Assembly (NCBI GenBank): GCA_949710005.1
Contig: OX453274.1
Span: 34,348,714-34,412,713, forward strand
Origin: Ricordea florida
Lineage: Eukaryota; Cnidaria; Anthozoa; Corallimorpharia; Ricordeidae
Direction: 5' to 3'
DNA length: 64,000 nt
The notes beneath the pieces were generated by a model. It was not told the DNA's origin and did not search any database. It saw nothing but the letters and a program-made list of their open reading frames with translations. Position 1 is the first letter of the stretch; each line of letters opens with the position of its first letter. The translations under genes and the position numbers were made by a program. Below, in pieces: positions 26,434 to 39,283 of the stretch.

Positions 26434-27650
26434 GGTGCAAATTTTTGAGTTGGTCGTTCACAGTTGGACGCTACCGACTCTGTGTTGTCCGTGGCCGAGA
26501 AAATCTGTTGACAAGGTTCTTGTTGAATTTCCAGTTTGTGAGAGTCGAGCCTTGTTTGTTGCGCAAATAGCAGGCAATTTTGGTTGAAACTAACGTCCCA
26601 ATAAAACAGAGTCGAGAATGTGACAGTTAAATTTGGTCGTCTAGTTCAATGTAACCGCGGCATTACCACGCGCCAAATCGTCTCAGGTGGAAAATCTGTC
26701 ACAAATGCAAAGAAGATTCCCAACACATGACTTGTGTTCCAAATCTGTACAAAAATCCGGCTTATGGTAATTTTTTGGCCGTGTATAAAATAAGCAGCCT
26801 TCTTACAAAAAGGTGTATTGTAGACGTTGGGCTTAATTGGTTTTGAAGAAAAGATAGGAAACAATGAACGGCTGGATTCAGTTTGCACAACGGCGCTAAC
26901 CGCACAGCATCAATCAACAATGCTGAGAATAATTGACGGAAAGGAATTGATATCACTTTTTGAAGAATTTTGACAAGCGTGTGTTTATTTGTTTTAAAAT
27001 ATTTTCAATTGCAAGAATGAACACGTACAAAATCAAACAAAATAATATAGGAACAATCCCGGGGTAACAACATCATTTAGAAAACATTGTAGTACCTCAG
27101 GCGGGCCAGGGATTCTATTTGCGTTTGCTGATTTGTACTTTTTAAGTTGAAGTCTTTGTAAATAATAAATGAAAAGAAGTAAAGCTTTCTTGAAATGTTC
27201 TTTATGTATTTTGTGTTCGTCATTTCCACCATGACGGAGTGAGACTATTCCACGAAGAAAAATCTGGCACGGGCTCCGAACAGCTGAATTATATCTAAGA
27301 ATTTTAACTTTGTTTCAGTATACATTTTCAAGCACCCGAACAAGCTCAAGTTCAAGTTAAATGGAGTTCGATTCACTTCGGTGCACACATTTTCATGTCA
27401 TTTCAGTTCAATGAAAATAGAGGACAAGTGTGTAGTTGTGAAGGAGGGTGGGGTAGAGAGGGGTATTCTGGGGTGCCCCTGTCCTTCCTTCAACCTCCCC
27501 CCCCCCACCTTACCACACGCACTTCAAATGTGTGGTTCCTGCATGGGCGGACTTAGAGGAAACCATTGAATTTTTAGTTTATGAATAATTGCCAGAGACA
27601 CGGGATGGGACAGGTGGAGCACGGGGTTTCACCATTGTTTTTGAGATTAG

Positions 27651-27941
27651 GCACCTATCAATGTTAAGCCGGCGGGGGGAGGGGGGGGGTAGTCAGGGCA
27701 TGGGGTGGGGATTTGACATTTTTGAAAAATTTGCAGTCAAATGCAACCAAATTTCCTTTCCCCGGGCTGCACATCGCTGTCAAATATCCCAAGGCTGGCA
27801 AAGAAAGATTCAAATATTCCCTCCCCCGGGAGAACAAGGTCAGTCAAATGCCCTACCCCAGGGCCAACAAAGACAATCAAATCCCCACCCCATGCCCTGA
27901 CTCCCCTCCCCCCCCCCTGCCGGCTTAACATTGATAGGTGC
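27651..27941. mobile_element. MITE with 23-bp perfect TIRs
   Basis: GCACCTATCAATGTTAAGCC... and its exact complement ...GGCTTAACATTGATAGGTGC bound 291 bp. The interior repeats TCAAAT-C/G-rich units. No clean target duplication is visible. Confidence 0.65.
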
Positions 27942-28129
27942 ATTATTGTCATCGTCAGTGTTATCGCCATCGTCATTGCCATCGTTATCATTGATGTTGT
28001 TTTTTGTTGTTAGGATTATTATCATTTTTGTGATCGAGCGAAGAAAACTGGAAGGATTGTTACACAAGAAATTGGGTAAATCAAACGAGTCATTAAGTAA
28101 GTTATACCACCGTAAGGTAAAAGGGAGGT

Positions 28130-28163
28130 GCTGACGTTTCGAGCGTTAGCCCTTCGTCGGAGC
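28130..28163 (-). ncRNA. Hammerhead-ribozyme-like motif, copy B
   Basis: Minus strand: GCT-CCGACGA-A-GGGC-TAAC-GCTC-GAAA-CGTC-AGC. Stem II GGGC/GCTC and stem I GCT/AGC can form; the core has C instead of U at the second position. See finding. Confidence 0.35.
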
Positions 28164-28487
28164 GAATGAGAGGATTGTGGGTTACGAACAATTTAGATAG
28201 AGAGGTTTAGAGCCATGCTATTGGTGGAACCATAGCAGTGTGTGAATGGAAGTGAATAAATTAGATGAATGATTAAATGAGTGAGAAACGTTCGTTGATA
28301 CCAAGGATTTTTGTCGTTTCTAGAGACCGCGTTTCGTTTGGCCAGCGCCAAGAAGGACGAGAATGGTTTCACCCCTCCCCAGAGAATCTCGATACTTCAC
28401 TCTGAATGGTTTTCGTGGGGCACAGCAGGGTTTTTTGTCTTTAAAAATTGTCAGAAAAACGTACCGTGTCCTGCACAATGTTCAACC

Positions 28488-28613
28488 ATGGCGTTGGGGA
28501 AGGTCACTCAACTTATTGTTCTCCTCCTTTGCCGATATATCCTTTTCGTTGTCATTTTTTTAACAGCCTGGTTCATCCATGGTGCGCCAAACATCAACAC
28601 TGCATTGCTGACG
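28488..28613 (+). CDS. Multi-pass membrane protein, exon 1
   Basis: First of six exons whose phases all agree (28488-28613, 30592-30683, 31718-31828, 32909-32977, 34110-34223, 35008-35584). The product is about 362 aa. This exon starts MALGKVTQLIVLLLCRYILF and is one hydrophobic helix. It ends in phase 0 at ACG|GTAAGA. I do not recognise the family. At least six hydrophobic segments over the whole protein make an integral membrane protein the safe call; a receptor or transporter is possible. Confidence 0.7.
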
Positions 28614-30591
28614 GTAAGAAATTTGTTGCAAAACTTACAGTTTCAAAATAATACCTAGGATGGAGGGATCTTTAGATTAATAGTATCTGACTGAATCAAA
28701 AATCTCTACCAAGCATTCTGATGCTTCATCATTGAATATATATGAGCTGGCAGATTAGTTAGGAATGCGATAGATGAGGACTTTTCGGCTGATTCACTTA
28801 GCGTTGTTGAACGAAAATGTGACAAACAAAAAGAAAGTGTGACTTTCAGCTGACACGCTTCTATTTTTAAATTTCGCGTAACGATAAACTCAAGCAGTTG
28901 TTTGGTTGTCGAAACACACCCCAACACAAATTATACTTCTGTTGTTAGCGCAGAGCTGAAGGAATTGTTTTCAAGCATATCTTTGTCATGCTGAAGATTT
29001 ATCAATACCCTCTCACGACATTGTCAAAACTCACAATAGTGGGAAATATATCAGGTATTATCTTTGCAAATGACTATGTTGCTTACAGAATAGCGAGAAT
29101 CATTCATTTATTATATGTCACTTCTCCTTAACAACAGTGTATTGTTTTTGGAATATAGCATGCCTCCACTTGAGGAGCCATTATGCGGAGCGTAAAAAAA
29201 AAAAAGAAAGAAAGAAAACAGATAAACAAACAAGTCACTTGTAGATTCCTTCTTCCGGGCAAAAGCTTTCCAGCGAAACAGATCAGAGAATTCAGCATTT
29301 TGGAAAAATAGGTATTGGTTTTGCAAAACATTATGGCACATACCCCTGACAGAATGACTGCGGGTAATACAAGTCGAAAGCGCACGTGTTGTAGTGTTGT
29401 CTGTCAGGAGCGAATCATCCCTGTGTCTGCAATCGGGAGTGATCACGATTTCCGGAAATTTCGTTATGGAATCATAGGATGGTGATGATGGAATCGGTTC
29501 AAACGGGACGGAAGATTTAAAACAGTGCCAAGAATTATAAAGACACGTTTTTTTTTTCTTTCAATAACAGTGAAAAAATCAAGATTCAAACGAAAATAAG
29601 GACGATGGTATGCAGTGGCAAATATAGATTTCGAACTGCGTAAATTGACACGTTTCAAGCAGGAAACTTTGACACGTGATCTCGATTCTCAATAAGTCGG
29701 ACACTTCTTTAGGAAGGGCAGCTACAGTCTGCTCTGGTCGATACCCGTCGTAAAGGGAGTTGCCCTCTATTATATGATCAAATACAGGAGTGGTGCGAAA
29801 GAAATAGGGTGCAACAACATAGGTAGGGTCAGGAGCGAGGGGGGTTCGCACCTGGTAGGGTAGGGTAGGGACTAAGCAACAATAATCAGTAGGGGGGAAG
29901 GGGGGCTGAAAAATGAGCTTCAAAGGTGAAATTATTATGTAGTGCGCCCACGTTCGCAAAGCAGAATTAGTTCAACTCCCTCTTGATCTCTTGATAATTT
30001 TTACAATCTCCTCTTACACCATCATAACCACTGCCACCGTCCCCCTATACTATTGGTGTGTCTACCATATATTGCAAGGAATATATTGTATTCCTTAAAT
30101 ACATGAGCTTCACAAAATTGTTCGACGTTACAACTACCTGAATTTACTTCTTGTCAGGTCACACTCGACCTCTGCATCTGGTACAAATAACACCTCGTAA
30201 GAACGTTCGATAAAACCGCCCATTTCCAAGCTGTCTGACTGATCGAAAAATAAAATGAAAGTTAGGGCCCCCCTGTAATAAGAGTAATTTTAATTCACTT
30301 GTGGCCCCCTCTCTTTGCATTATTTTTACTTGATGTCCCCCCTGTCTGGTTTTTCAGTCCCCTCCTCAAAATCCTTGCACAGTATATCTGGAGAGAGGCT
30401 AGAAGAGATTTGACTTAAATCTATTGTACCATACACTTTCGTTAAAAGCGTGACCCGATTTAAGGACTCTAAGCAATTTAATTTTTAGCCGTCCAGCTGC
30501 AACAGCTCAATTATTACTAAAACCTTTTTTCTTACTTACTCTAGCTGTCTCATTGCTCAAGAAACAAGTGTCTTTTGTTCATTGTCCTTAG

Positions 30592-30683
30592 GTGTTCTTA
30601 TCATTGATCATACCTCTACCACCGGCCTCTACTCTCGCGTTTCCTGTGGAGTACGTGACTTCCAAAGCTGTGATGATTGCAAG
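30592..30683 (+). CDS. Multi-pass membrane protein, exon 2
   Basis: Acceptor CCTTAG, donor AAG|GTTAGT. Reads VFLSLIIPLPPASTLAFPVE and ends in phase 2. The other open frame here has the wrong phase. Confidence 0.65.
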
Positions 30684-31717
30684 GTTAGTACAACTATATT
30701 AATGTCACGCAATTACCGCCAAACGTTGTGTGACATCACGGAATACATAATAATAACAATAATAACAATAGTAATGCGTATGATAACAGTGATAATGATA
30801 TTTTTAAAACAATTTTTCCACGAAATCGAGTCGTGCATGAGCTAATAGCCAATGAGGCGTATCGCCGAGTTGGTTGTAGTTCATGAACGACGAGACCGAG
30901 TGGAATAATTGTTTTATTGAGAAAATGGAATTAGTTTGCACGACAAGAATTGACTCTGTTATTGTTTATAAACAGAACCATTTTGCAGTTGTTGACCCGA
31001 TGTGTAAAAAAGTTTCAAACACTAGTCCGGCTTGTTCTTAAACATATCTTTAATGAACTTGTTAATTTTTTCGAGTTAGCAAACCAGTACGTCCGAGCAT
31101 TAAAGTAGGCAGAAGTAAAAAAAAAAAACCTCACTTTACAGGCTCCATGGATGTTTTAAAGTGGCGGCTGTTTGTAAGAATCTCACTCTAGTTCGTAATA
31201 AGCAAGTAAAATCGTGTCAATTTCGCTATATAATTTGCTCGCTTACCGTCCAATAATTTCATCCATATTAATTTGCTTCGGTAGTATATTTTGGTATATT
31301 CTTTTGAAGCAAGACTTGAATTTCTCCCAGTCTAGTTCAAGGAATCATTGCTCCATGATGGCCGGTACTAATGGGATATGAGCTGATAGCCTGCGAGTAG
31401 GTAACCAATCAGAGCGCGCGTTTGCTCACATCAAGGGGTTGTAGATATAATTAATATTGATACCCAGAGTTCAGTGCAAGGAAACCTATTTGGTTGCAAA
31501 GGGCATTAATTACGTTTCGTTCCGCAGTGTAAAATACAAGATTTATTCCATATTATACTCAGATTTTTAAAATGCATCAAATTCAAAATAATCACAGCAA
31601 CTTGGTTAAATCAACAAAGAAACAAACTTAAGTTAATGTAATGTGGTAATATGGTTCCTCAACGGAATTCTTCACAATTCCAGCCGATTAAACTTATTTA
31701 CTAAGTGCATTTTTCAG

Positions 31718-31828
31718 GGCGTACAACAAGGCGCAACAGTTGTTCATTGGTTTTCCGTGGCTTGTACTTGATGTCATTTTTCATGGGTTCGTAGAAACTA
31801 CTTTTCGCTACATCATCAATCTCGTGAG
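31718..31828 (+). CDS. Multi-pass membrane protein, exon 3
   Basis: Acceptor TTTTTCAG, donor GAG|GTAGGT, phase 2 in and out. Reads AYNKAQQLFIGFPWLVLDVI followed by FHGFVETTFRYIINLV. Confidence 0.68.
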
Positions 31829-32317
31829 GTAGGTGGAAAGTTTTGTGTCTCTAGAAAAATGTGCCCGAAGCAGCTCCGGAACAGAGTCGGGCCGAGTTTA
31901 GACGCAATAGGGACTTTGAGCACCGGGAATCGCAGCGGCAACGGGGATGTCGGGATCGAGAAAAGAGTGGGAATAGAACGCGGTTTTGGCGCGAGGTTTT
32001 AAACAGTTCTATTCTGACTGTATCTTGTTTGCTAACACCATATGCGTAACAGGCTGTTGGTATGGTTGTCATTTGGCAGCGACAGCGCCGGAGTCATTTT
32101 TTTGCTGTCGCTGTGGTTACGCTCATGTATAACCATTACTGAACATTGCTGACTATTGTTGGGGGTGAAATTTTAATTGTCAGTTGCCACAAATTTAAGG
32201 TTGAACATATCTGACCTTAAAAACATGTTGAAAAACAGTTTTCAGAAATGGACAGACCATTTTTATATAAATGACATTTGCTATTGGGCATGGTAAAAGA
32301 AAGGCGCACACGAGCCA

Positions 32318-32720
32318 AAGGCCCGCACGGACGGTGCTTATCCCGGTTTCACTGGCATGAATCACCTGGAAATACTGTTACTCCCCCTGGATAGGATGCT
32401 GGTCCAACGCAGGGTTACCCACAGCATTACATAGCAGGTGCCACCCGAGAACCATTGGTGCCACAGGAGGCCCAGCTTATCCCGGTTTCAGTAGCATGAA
32501 TCACCTGGGAGCATTATTGCTCTCCCCTGGATGGGATGTTAGGGCTACCCCCAGCATTATATCGCCGGTACCCATTTATACACCTGGGTGGAGAGAGACA
32601 GTATGGAGTAAAGTTTCTTGTCTAAGGAAACAACACAGTGCCAGCACCAGGGCTCAAACTCCAATCCTCCTGCTCGGAAGTTCGACACGCTAACCACTAC
32701 GCTACTGTGCCTCCACTGTA
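32318..32720 (+). repeat. Dispersed repeat with internal duplication
   Basis: GCTTATCCCGGTTTCA..GGCATGAATCACCTGG at about 32337 recurs in diverged form at about 32473, each followed by a CCCCTGGAT.GGATG block. The unit ends in a tRNA-like tail (CACGCTAACCACTACGCTAC). Confidence 0.45.
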
Positions 32721-32908
32721 CTGGCATGAGCCCCTTTCGAAATTATTGTGAAACCACTATTCCTGGTTCTTTCTAAGTGATCACACTGTCGCTCGTATTT
32801 GACACGTTTTCTTGGTAACAAAGTATCCTGAAACAATTCCTGCCTCTACAATATGTTTGCTTTTTCATTCAGCTGTTGCCTACATTTTCCTGTCCTTCTG
32901 CTCTTTAG

Positions 32909-32977
32909 GTTCACAATTCCCAACTTGATAGCGAAAGTGAGTATAGGACTATTGATGATCAGCCGCTGGGTTGTGAG
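32909..32977 (+). CDS. Multi-pass membrane protein, exon 4
   Basis: Acceptor CTCTTTAG, donor GAG|GTTAGA, phase 2 in and out. Reads FTIPNLIAKVSIGLLMISRW. The nearer donor AAA|GTGAGT would break the frame, so the longer exon is chosen. Confidence 0.6.
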
Positions 32978-34109
32978 GTTAGAAACTTTAAGCAAAGTTC
33001 GATTACGAAATGACGTCCAACAAAAATTGGAAAAGACATTGAATGGTTTATTAAACAATAATTATTTTCAACAGCAGCACAGCGAATGGTGTGATCACGA
33101 AGTAATGTTAAGCAAAGATACGAAAAGACAATAAACACTGCACACTACACAGAAACAAAGATAACAAAACGGTTTCTTTAGTACTAAGTAGATACCCTTC
33201 GATATTATCTCATCCACATAAGTCCCATAATTAAGGGCCGGTCATTATTTATCTCTAGTGGGGGGGGGGGGGGGAGGGAAAATATTTTGCAAAGGTGTAA
33301 CATTCTATAAGCCCCCCATCCCTCCACGCCATGTTAATAACAAGTGACCTCCCTTCTTTATTCAATATTTACGTGATGACCCCCCCGTCACCTCATATCT
33401 CTTCTTATATTATATGCCAGTAATCATAAGATGATTACATATCAACGGAACTAACCTTCTAAGTTACAAAATCGGCGTGTCGTTTAGACCAGTGACCAAT
33501 TTAGCCCAGTTATAACAAAATCGGACGACCGCGAATATAATTACTGACCGATTTGGACGAAACGAAGTCTTCTTACCAATTAATCATAAAAATTCCAATT
33601 TGCGAGAAAAGAATAAGAGCCAAATGCAAGTTATGAAAGATAATATTGTCATTGTTCATGGGAAAGAATTCTTCATTTTGAAGAAAGCCCCAGTTTAGGA
33701 GTCTGTACACCGTTTCTATGGTGATTGAAACCAAGGTTGGGATTGGCTGATTTTGACTACAATTTTGAATGTGATTGGTTGATTTAATTAAAATACAACT
33801 TTGAATATGATTGTCTTATTGAACTGTCCGATAACAAACTGTCCGATAAAATATTGGCAAGTGAATTAGTGGAAAATAGGAGTTTTTTAAACCAATCACA
33901 ATCGAGGAAATTGTAATTTTTATGATTAATGTTTCATCTCTGCCCGCGTCAGGTATAATATCGATAATTTTGGAAAATACGAGGCAAGGTCATATATTAG
34001 CACTGTGAATGAAAACGTAATTTTTTGTCATTAAGCTGTTAAAACTACGTGAACGTTATTGTGCGCGTTTGGTTCAATAAGTTTCATCTGACCTATTTGT
34101 CTTTCCTAG

Positions 34110-34223
34110 GAAAGCTGTTGAACTGCTGTTTACTTTTGTGTCGATTGTTGTTTGTCTGCCTGTTGTTCCTCTGCTTGTCAATCTGTTGGTGACCGGACAT
34201 TTTTACCCAGGATCCCTTATAAG
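34110..34223 (+). CDS. Multi-pass membrane protein, exon 5
   Basis: Acceptor TTTCCTAG, donor AAG|GTACAG, phase 2. Reads KAVELLFTFVSIVVCLPVVP then LLVNLLVTGHFYPGSLI; two hydrophobic stretches. Confidence 0.7.
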
Positions 34224-34349
34224 GTACAGTGGTAGTATTCAGTTATACCCACAATAGAGCTGGCTCGATTTTGATACTACCCTCTCTCTCTCACCGACAT
34301 GGAACTACTAATTTCTTTATACTCAGTTCGCACTGTGCAACATTTATTT

Positions 34350-34383
34350 GCTGACGTTTCCAGCGTTACCCTTTTGTCAGAGC
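34350..34383 (-). ncRNA. Hammerhead-ribozyme-like motif, copy C (degraded)
   Basis: Minus strand: GCT-CTGACAA-...-GAAA-CGTC-AGC. Stem I GCT/AGC is kept, but the core reads CTGACAA and stem II is weak, so it is probably dead. Confidence 0.3.
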
Positions 34384-34706
34384 GAAGAGTGAAAGTTCTA
34401 AACGTCCGCACCCTTTTAAATACTACGCCGGTACAACTTACTTTGTTTCATAACTGGCGTTTTTCCCGCTACAGCGCGCCCATTCATTCGCTAGTTCATG
34501 ACATTTAACAATGAAACTGTTTACCGCCAAATGCCATGAGCTGGCTACATTGCGAAAACTATGACGTCAACGGAAAACAGTGCACTGTTACCCGCGAAAT
34601 GTTAACCGCTGTTGCACGTGATCAAAGCATTGTCGCCTCATTTGTCTATAAAGTGATTATTTGTTTTCCACCGGTTTGACCCATTTGATTTGCTATATAA
34701 CAAATC

Positions 34707-34811
34707 ACTTTAAGACTGGTCCCTTGGGGAACAGTGAATTTCGTCTCGGGAAACATTGAGATTCTAAGGGAAACAAAATTCACTGTTCCTCTCGGGACCA
34801 GTCATTAAAGT
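34707..34811. mobile_element. Foldback MITE
   Basis: CACTTTAAGACTGGTCCC and GGGACCAGTCATTAAAGTG, plus inner GGAACAGTGAATTT and AAATTCACTGTTCC-type arms, fold into one hairpin. Confidence 0.6.
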
Positions 34812-35007
34812 GTTAATTATCAACTCGTTTGGTAAATAATTTTGTGTGTTTTAATTTCCAACCGACACAGCACCAGTTTCTTTAGAAAGTAACTCGTCTA
34901 TACTTACGACCACGTAACGACAAGCCCTACTTATGGTCTCACCCACTCCTCATAGATTAATTCTTCCTTACCTTAAAAGCTTTAGTATTGTTTGAATTCT
35001 CCGCTAG

Positions 35008-35584
35008 GTTTCAGCGTTGTGCAAAGTACGATTTCAACACCGCCTATTACGCCATGTTTCTGGAGTTTTCGTGGTGTGTATGGAGCGTCCTATCGACAGC
35101 TCTCTTTCTTATCACGTGTCGCACTACAAATCGTGAGGCCTGGAATCCACCAAAATCAAGCCTGACAAGTTTTTTGAAGGGAAGTCTGGGAATGAACAAT
35201 CCAGCATACTCGAGACTGTTATTTTGCTCAGCGGTTGTGCCTCTGTCGATGAAGTGGCATGGACTTCCACAAACAATACACAACATGTTATGTACAACAA
35301 ATCTAACGGTTTTTCTCGTCCATCTGAACGGCTATCACTGCAGAACGGTTAATTTGGTTTACCATGGGTTGTGTATAATAGCTGTCAATGCACAAAGCGT
35401 GTCGGTAGCGTTGTACCATGTCTACAAGAACCTACAAACACAAGACAACAACTCGATAGTGACATTTCTGTACACCATGGAGTTGTACTTAACTTTTCTT
35501 GTCATCTTGGACAGTACTGTTCAGATAATAAGGAAATTAAGACATCCAGAACAAGATATATTATCACAGGAAGCGGTAACATAA
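35008..35584 (+). CDS. Multi-pass membrane protein, last exon
   Basis: Acceptor CCGCTAG, phase 2. Reads FQRCAKYDFNTAYYAMFLEF and continues through three further hydrophobic segments (SVLSTALFLITC, VNLVYHGLCIIAVNAQSVSV, FLYTMELYLTFLVILDSTV). It ends with a charged tail LRHPEQDILSQEAVT and TAA at 35582-35584. The largest exon, with clear coding character. Confidence 0.78.
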
Positions 35585-38500
35585 TGTCAATTTTTTCTTC
35601 GGCGAAAATAAACGTGTAAAGACTTTTCTCTTTTACTTCGGAATCATATATAGTTCGTTTTCTGTCTCGACCTGCTTTTATCTCCTGTAGAACCCAAGCC
35701 AAAGAAAATACTCTGGCCAATCATAACAGACACACAATCCGATGAACCAATCAGAACTGACTTCTTATCATTGGGACCTAAGCGCGGGAATACGCGTGAG
35801 ATCCTCGCGATTGGCTCAAGTCTCATTAATTTTTGATTGGTTGGGAATTGGCGGGAAATTCTTAGCCAATATAAATCAACTATCTGAGGATTGCCGCTTC
35901 CTACAGTGAATTAGAAACGGGTCCTAAATACTTTATTTGTTAGTTTCCCAGATTTTTACACCGTAGGTGAGCTCAAATTAGAGCTCTAAGTTTGTTTTAT
36001 TTTGAAGATTTTTTCATTTACTGACAAAGTATATTTTCACGAGGCATTTTGTCACCTAGAGGGCTCTTCTTTATTTTTCGATTCGTTGATACAAATATTT
36101 ATAATTTAATTTACAAAGTAATCATTAAGCTCTTGAAAAATAAATAGAAATTAAATTAGTCACATGTTGGTTTTTCTTGTTTTGGAAGAGCTAGTGTTTC
36201 ACTAGATAGTTTGTACCAAGCTATTTAAATATGATATAATTTAAGTCTTATTATAAGACATTCCAACTATGACTAATTTATTAAGTGGGTGCACAGCCCT
36301 GAGCTGAAGATGTTAGGAGAACCAATGACAAACCACTACAGCGCACAGAGGTAAAACATTTGTAGCCCGTTTCTCTAAGCCCCCGATCACTTCAAGGACC
36401 CGCAGCTCATTTGCATATCGGGGTTTGTCGAATGTGTGTGTTGTTTTTTAACGTACAAACCAGCCCAACACGCATAATAACATAACTTTGGGAAAGTGCG
36501 CGCTATGATTGGCTAATGCGCGCCGGTTATTTGCCTATGGGTTGCATGATGACGTCACATTGTTAACCAGTATAAACGTTGTGAAATCTTATGTTATAAA
36601 AGAAATGGTAAACGCAACATACGCTTCTTTCGTGCTTGGCAACTTTCCCGTGTGCGTCCATAACTCGATGGTTGCACGCTGCACATTTACCATTTCTTCA
36701 ATTCAAGATCTTTGAGTGAAAAGGTTAAAATCTGGGACTTTTTTGTTTCGGTTCAAAAGGCTTTTCGCCATATGTCAAGAGAGGTTCACAGCTGCGGAAA
36801 CAAACAATCCAAGCATATCACGAGTGACTGAAGCTAACATCTTCACTTTCTGCTCCAAGTGCACAGTTTTAAAAGCTCTCACTCCAAAACGTGATCAATG
36901 CGTAACTTATCCATACACCGCCTAGCAAAGAGCTGAGAAGAATTGAACACATAAACTTAAGGATTTGGAATTGATACAACGCCAAATTCTCCACACTAAC
37001 AAGTAAGAAAAAGAATGGCAATCACTTGGGAGAATTACAGCTTAGATCTTAAAAGTGGAACGATCAGTTTAAGGTGTTTGGAAACACGTTCAGAAACGAT
37101 GGGAAATACCGAAGTCTTAGGTAAAACAAGGAGAAGAAAAAAATACTTCTTTTTTCCCAAAAAAAAACGCGCTTATGGAAACAGCTATCCATTGCAACTA
37201 TTACACAGCTTAAGTTAGCGATTAAAATATCTTGTTTGATTTACAGAAAAAACTATGCCAACGCTGAGTCAGCGCTTTCATTAGACGCTCTTTTCTTCAC
37301 CAGGGAAATTTTTTTTTAATCGCGAAGTGATCAATATATGACCTCTCCTCCTGATATCAATACATTGTCTCAGGTAATGAGGGTGGCGAAAACAATAAAC
37401 TCAAGGACAGTAAATCACTGATCTCACACCAAACTCTCCAAACTGACATGCAAGGAAATGTACGGGACACCTAAGGAGAATTATTGCTCAGATCTTGAGA
37501 GTGAAATTAGTAAGAGTATAGACATAGACTGAGTCACGACAATTAATTATGTTTCTCTTGTCTTAGTTTAGACTGGATTCAACCCGTAAAACTGCTAAAT
37601 TTTCTTCAATTTTAGTGTCCATTCTTTTTGGCTTAAGGTTGCTCTGGCGAAATTTCTGTGGTTTCGCTTGCTAAATAAAGCTTTGAGCTGTAATGATTTC
37701 TGTGGATAAATTGTATCGTCTTTCCTCTGTTAAACTTCTGTATCGCCAACATATTCTCTGTCAAAAAAATAAAGCAGTACATCGTCAACATGTTAAAGTA
37801 CAACCAAGCTCAAAAAGGCGCAAATTCAATTCAAATACTTAATCATGAGTTACTTCCATGAAATGTTTAGATTTCTTAAGCATTTTATTTATCCATTTTA
37901 TGTTCAGCTGTTATAGAACTTAGTTATATTTAAAATCATTCATATTTATCAATTTAATCACGAAACGTAAAAGCAAAGCATTCGGCAGTTCAAAAGTGCT
38001 CAGCCAGGCGGCATATAATAAATATCCAATAATTTAATAAATTTAGTCTACGTATTTTTTTAAAAAAAAAACCGGGATATTTAACCTTTAAGTTAAAGCA
38101 TTTTTAATGGTATAAATATTCTGTAATTGCATTCTTGCGTCAGTTTACCAAAAAAGTCACAGACTATTTTCTAGCTTAACTGTTCGTGAATTACATCTCC
38201 ATTTATCATAATTCCACCTTCCTAATCAATAAACGAACAACAAAAAAAGACCAAAGACCGGTTTCCATCCCTACCACCCCCTCTCCTAATCAGGATAATT
38301 GCAAGATGTCCCCCCCAACCTTGTCACCATAGCAGCAAGAATGCAATGCAAATTATTTATACGAAAACAGTCACAAAACTAACCAAAAATGTTATGTTAT
38401 GTAAAAAGTAAAAAGTGGGAAATGGGTTAAAAGAGGTTAGCTAGCTGTTTAAAATTTGATCAAGCCTACCTCTGATATACCTTATCCCTTCACCTCATTT

Positions 38501-39138
38501 ATGGCCAACAAATTGCGGCATTTTCGTACTAGATATTTAGAAGAAGCAAGAGTACAAAGAAGATTAATGTTTTAGAAGATTCATATGTGAGGATGTGCAG
38601 CAGTTTTAGAGTCTGTCTATTGGTTACGTCTATCACGTGATACCTTCGTCACGTCAGGCCGTACCGTCACGTGTTAGTCAAGTGCTGTTGAAGGACCTGG
38701 AACTGAGTGATAAATGTTCAGTGTTATGTATGTTCATGGACGTGGTTTAATTGTTTTACACTACAATTTTTACATTTTAATCTTGCGGAAAACTGTTCTT
38801 AAGTTTTTATTCACGTCTCTTCTAGTCGTAACAGGTGCAAATATCGCCTGTGTAGATTTAGTTGTCCGATGTTCATCTAGTTGGCTCATGTTTATCATCA
38901 AGCTACAACACAGAGCGTTTAGTAACCAAATTCAAACGGGAGTTACGCAACTCTGTCATGTCGAAACAACATCATAACAAATACTATATCAACAACACAA
39001 CACATTTTCAGTTTAGGACATGGAAGAAAGATTTGGGGCTTGCGCACTGGCAAACCTTCAGCTGACGTCACGTACAGTGTCAATGAAAAGTGCAGTTGAA
39101 GAGCAATAGTCAATAGGAAGCCAGGCACTGAACAATTT
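35585..39138. other. Intergenic, no gene seen
   Basis: 3' flank of the membrane gene and AT-rich spacer. Short open frames here look random. No RNA gene or large repeat recognised. Confidence 0.4.
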
Positions 39139-39283
39139 AACCAAATTCTTAAGCTTTGGGAAACTTGTCAGGGTTGACGTCTATCCCGATGATCATTGCA
39201 GCGCAAGCAACTTTAAAACCAACCACAGCAGCCAGGCCTGCTGTCCACAGACCCCACACCGCCACACTGGACCCAGGCTCCAC
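39139..39283 (-). pseudogene. Alcohol dehydrogenase class III (ADH5-like) exon fragment
   Basis: Minus strand reads [20 protein letters not shown] and then [23 protein letters not shown]. This aligns with the NAD-binding exon of class III ADH, the glutathione-dependent formaldehyde dehydrogenase (VEPGS..AVFGLGGVGLA...IIGVDIN.DKF..A.EFG). The GxGGxG dinucleotide loop is altered to GLWTAG, and TAA follows PKA where a Lys codon would be, so it is not functional. CTATAG before it looks like an exon boundary, pointing to a duplicated genomic exon rather than a processed copy. Confidence 0.7.

Larger units (their letters stand above)
26434..28487. other. Divergent intergenic (LHFPL-like and membrane gene)
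   Basis: Shared upstream region of two head-to-head genes. It contains a MITE at 27651-27941 and a hammerhead-like repeat at 28130-28163. No coding sequence supported. Confidence 0.5.
28614..35007 (+). other. Introns of the multi-pass membrane gene
   Basis: Introns of 2.0, 1.0, 1.1, 1.1 and 0.8 kb. They hold a dispersed repeat at 32318-32720, a hammerhead-like motif at 34350-34383, a foldback at 34707-34811 and a G-run near 33.26 kb. No other exon seen. Confidence 0.5.

Noticed and set aside
27381-28134. Several overlapping Pro/Gly-rich frames
   Set aside because: They arise from the G/C-run-rich MITE at 27651-27941.
32909-32936. Short version of membrane-gene exon 4 ending at AAA|GTGAGT
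   Set aside because: The donor looks better but leaves phase 0, which puts a stop four codons into exon 5.
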